Assembly (NCBI GenBank): GCA_033557465.1
Contig: CM066037.1
Location: 517,630,686 to 517,694,685, forward strand
Origin: Ichthyophis bannanicus
Lineage: Eukaryota; Chordata; Amphibia; Gymnophiona; Ichthyophiidae
Direction of reading: 5' to 3'
DNA length: 64,000 nucleotides
Part shown: positions 62,069 through 64,000 of the stretch, in pieces
How positions within the stretch are numbered: position 1 is the stretch's first letter
Layout: every line of letters starts with the position of its first letter
The notes under the pieces: model-generated
The model's input: only the letters and a program-made list of their open reading frames with translations
Database searches by the model: none
Told to the model about the DNA's origin: nothing
Program-made: the position numbers and the translations under genes

Positions 62069-62734
62069 AGTTTTGTTCAAAAGGTCTGCTTAAATTTGCC
62101 CCCAATTTTATTCTCAGACACTTAATCATCTCCCCTGTCCACTTAAATGAAAAAGTTTCCCGTAATCTACCTTCCAGGTCAGCAGAGAGATTTACACCCA
62201 GCACTTCAGTTTTCTCCAAATCGATTTTATAACCTGACACCACACTATACTTTTTGATCACTTCCAACAGAACCGGAAGAGATGTTAGGGGTCCCTTATG
62301 GAAAGGACAACATCATTTGCAAAAAGTGCAATTTTTTAACTTTCACCACATACCTCTATCCCCTTAATATCCCCCAACACATGCAGTTAGCCACTCTGCC
62401 AGCGGTTCAATTACTACGCAAAAAGCAAAGGGGACAAGGGACACCCCTGTTTCGTGCTCCTCCCCAACTGAAAAGCCTCAGGGTACCCCCCCCCCACCCC
62501 CCTATTATCCTTATCAGTACTTTTGGAGCTGCATATAGTGTCCTAATCCACCGAATATACTTTTCCCCCAACCCCCACTTTACTCAACACCCCAAACATC
62601 AACCCCCACTCAACACTATCAAATGCTTTTTCTGCATCTATAGAAAGGAATATAGTGGCCCGTTTATCATCCTGTGCCCTCCATAGTAAATTTACCATCT
62701 TTCAGATGTTATTTTCCCCCATCTTCTGGGAATA
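62069..62734 (-). pseudogene. L1 ORF2 reverse transcriptase region
   Basis: The minus strand reads IFLSIDAEKAFDSVEW (62610-62660), the first aspartate block of the L1 RT. Near 62300 the position of the FADD box is decayed. Then come EVIKKYSVVSGYKIDLEKTE and FKWTGEMIKCLRIKLGANLS, ending at PFEQN exactly at the DIRS-8 junction. Several frameshifts. It continues after DIRS-8 at 56305. Confidence 0.75.
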
Positions 62735-63016
62735 AGAACATAAGATATGCCATAATGGGTCACACCAAGGTCCATCAAGCCCAGTATCCTGTTTCCAACA
62801 GTGGCCAATCTAGGTCACAAGTACCTAGTGTTTCCCCAAAAGACACAGGTTCCACCATGCTTTTACTGGGGCAAGCAGTGAATTTTCCCTTTAATAATGG
62901 TTTATGGACCTTTCCTTCAGGAACTTGTCCAAACCTTTTTTAAACCCAGCTACACCAACAGCTTTTACTACATCCTCCAGTAACGAATTCCAGAGTTTGG
63001 TTACACATTGAGTGAA
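62735..63016 (-). repeat. CR1 3' end, minus strand
   Basis: 'gaacataagatatgccataa', 'aaggtccatcaagcccagta' and 'tcctgtttccaacagtggcc' form a CR1 tail. It is followed by the end of ORF2 ('cagcttttactacatcctcc', 'agtaacgaattccagagttt'). DIRS-9 begins at 63017 within it. Confidence 0.8.
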
Positions 63017-63304
63017 AGCACAGTTACTTACCTGTAACAGGTGATCTCTGGGAACAGCAGGAATAAGTCTTCACATATGGGTACATCGGTACCGACGGAG
63101 CCTGCGCGGGAACGCTTCCCAGCGTCCAAAAAGAAAGCTTTTGGGAGCATCCCACGCGCATGCGCGCTGCCTTCCCGCCCATTTACTTCCCTCTCATCAG
63201 TTGGATTTGTAGCTGACACCGAAGGAGGGAAGTAGACAAATTAGAGAGAAAAAAAGAGAGAGAGAGAGAGAGAACTCCTCCTAGGGGAGGTGGGTGGGTT
63301 GTGA

Positions 63305-63400
63305 AGACTTATTCCTGCTGTTCCCAGAGATCACCTGTTACAGGTAAGTAACTGTGCTATCTCCAGGAACAAGCAGGAATGAGTCTTCACATATGGGGAC
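63305..63400 (-). repeat. Internal complementary region of DIRS-9
   Basis: 'ttcccagagatcacctgtta' plus 'atctccaggaacaagcagga', with the same junction as DIRS-4 ('aactgtgct/atctcc'). Confidence 0.85.
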
Positions 63401-63529
63401 TCCCAAGCTAAGATGCCTGGAGGAGGCCCTAGCATGTTACAAATCTAAAGATGGGCCATGCTTATCCCTCAAAACCTCAGGCATCCAAGGGATGGAGGGT
63501 AGGAGTTGAACTAGAAAAGAAAAAGAGAG

Positions 63530-64000
63530 GTGCTGTGGAACAGCTTGACTAAACAAGGTATCCAGAGGGGAGTCCTTGTGTAAATCATAAATATTAGAAA
63601 AATATTGAGTCTCAATTTTCTAATGTGGATCTCACTCAAAAATATTGCAAAAATACTTGTTGAGGGTAATATGGGTCTGTGGTTGAGGGCCAGTACATTA
63701 TCCTCAAAGAAATTCCCTCAATGTGAAGTAGAGGGAAAAAAATAAATTTTGCAATACAGGAAGAGATGAGAAGCCCTCACGGCCAGAACTAACCCCAGAA
63801 GAAAGTACTGGGGGAGTTCAATGAGGTTGGACTTTTGAGAAATAGCTAAAGCTTCTGTAAAGTCCAAAAAATTGAACTTCTTGTCCTTGGAGCAGAATAA
63901 GGTCCTAGGAAAGAGTGGAGATAATCTGACTGGTTTGGATGAAAAGGCAGAAATACCCTTTGCAGAAAAAAGGGGATAGGTCTTTAAGACCCCCTTTATT
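63530..64000 (-). pseudogene. DIRS-9 recombinase remnant
   Basis: 63540-63585 aligns with the recombinase C-terminal DNA of DIRS-4 ('gtccttgtgtaaatcataaa' against 'gtccttgtccaagcagtaat'). From about 63840, 'ggtcctaggaaagagtggag' aligns with the middle of the domain near 26690 in DIRS-5. The stretch between, 63587-63780, is A/T-rich and does not align, so an indel has occurred. No frame of useful length survives. Confidence 0.55.

Larger units (their letters stand above)
44062..62734 (-). mobile_element. Old L1-like element split by three insertions
   Basis: Four minus-strand segments form one L1: 3' end with poly-A (44062-44105), 3' untranslated region (50089-50524), ORF2 C-terminal region (about 54965-56305) and ORF2 RT (62069-62734). 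They are separated by the Penelope-like insertion, a CR1 and DIRS-8. The total L1 sequence is about 2.5 kb, and the 5' part is lost or outside at 62734. At 50175-50235 its minus strand is strongly G-rich, like polypurine tracts in L1 3' regions. Confidence 0.7.
63017..64000 (-). mobile_element. DIRS-9, 3' part, same family as DIRS-4
   Basis: The terminus 'agcacagttacttacctgta' is identical to that of DIRS-4. A 3' repeat (63017-63200), a (GA)n run (63247-63272), an ICR (63305-63400) and recombinase remnants follow. The element runs off the right edge. Confidence 0.85.

Overview
This is about 64 kb of repeat-dominated vertebrate DNA, most likely from an amphibian and perhaps a caecilian. That guess rests on nine DIRS-type tyrosine-recombinase retrotransposons mixed with CR1, L2-like and L1-like LINEs, a Penelope-like element, tRNA-derived SINEs and small DNA-transposon remnants. 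I see no bacterial features and no convincing host exon. Nearly every open frame is a transposable-element gene, intact or broken.

Layout. 1-1224: 5' part of a CpG-rich DIRS (DIRS-1) with an open gag running off the left edge. 1283-5506: an old, rearranged DIRS (DIRS-2). 5519-5624: a foldback. 5640-7040: the 5' part of another old DIRS (DIRS-3). 7041-17040: CR1 and SINE scraps, Harbinger-like miniature elements and long stretches of unannotated DNA. 17040-25120: a purine-rich block split by a near-complete DIRS (DIRS-4), which itself carries a 1.5 kb foreign insert. 25774-30930: DIRS-5, internally deleted so that gag, RNase H and the recombinase share one frame, now cut by a short L1 with tandem promoter-like monomers. 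31050-33307: an L2-like LINE. 33308-39090: a decayed DIRS (DIRS-6) ending in a 1 kb foldback and carrying a hAT-like miniature element. 39091-41688: mostly unannotated. 41689-43775: a short DIRS (DIRS-7). 43850-63016: a nested stack in which an old L1 is split by a 6 kb palindromic Penelope-like insertion, a nearly full-length CR1 and DIRS-8. 63017-64000: the start of DIRS-9.

Within each DIRS copy the minus-strand order is gag, then reverse transcriptase/RNase H, then tyrosine recombinase, between inverted terminal repeats. An internal complementary region (ICR) sits next to the 3' repeat. The recombinase is thought to insert a circular intermediate without target-site duplication, and the exact junction of DIRS-8 in the L1 frame shows this directly. 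All nine DIRS copies and all the large LINEs lie on the minus strand.

The most unusual loci are: the Penelope-like palindrome, with arms of about 2.9 and 2.7 kb, one shared 16-base target duplication, a GIY-YIG endonuclease at its centre and a hammerhead-ribozyme-like motif in each arm; the DIRS-5 gag-RNase H-recombinase fusion; and the foldbacks built around DIRS 3' ends.
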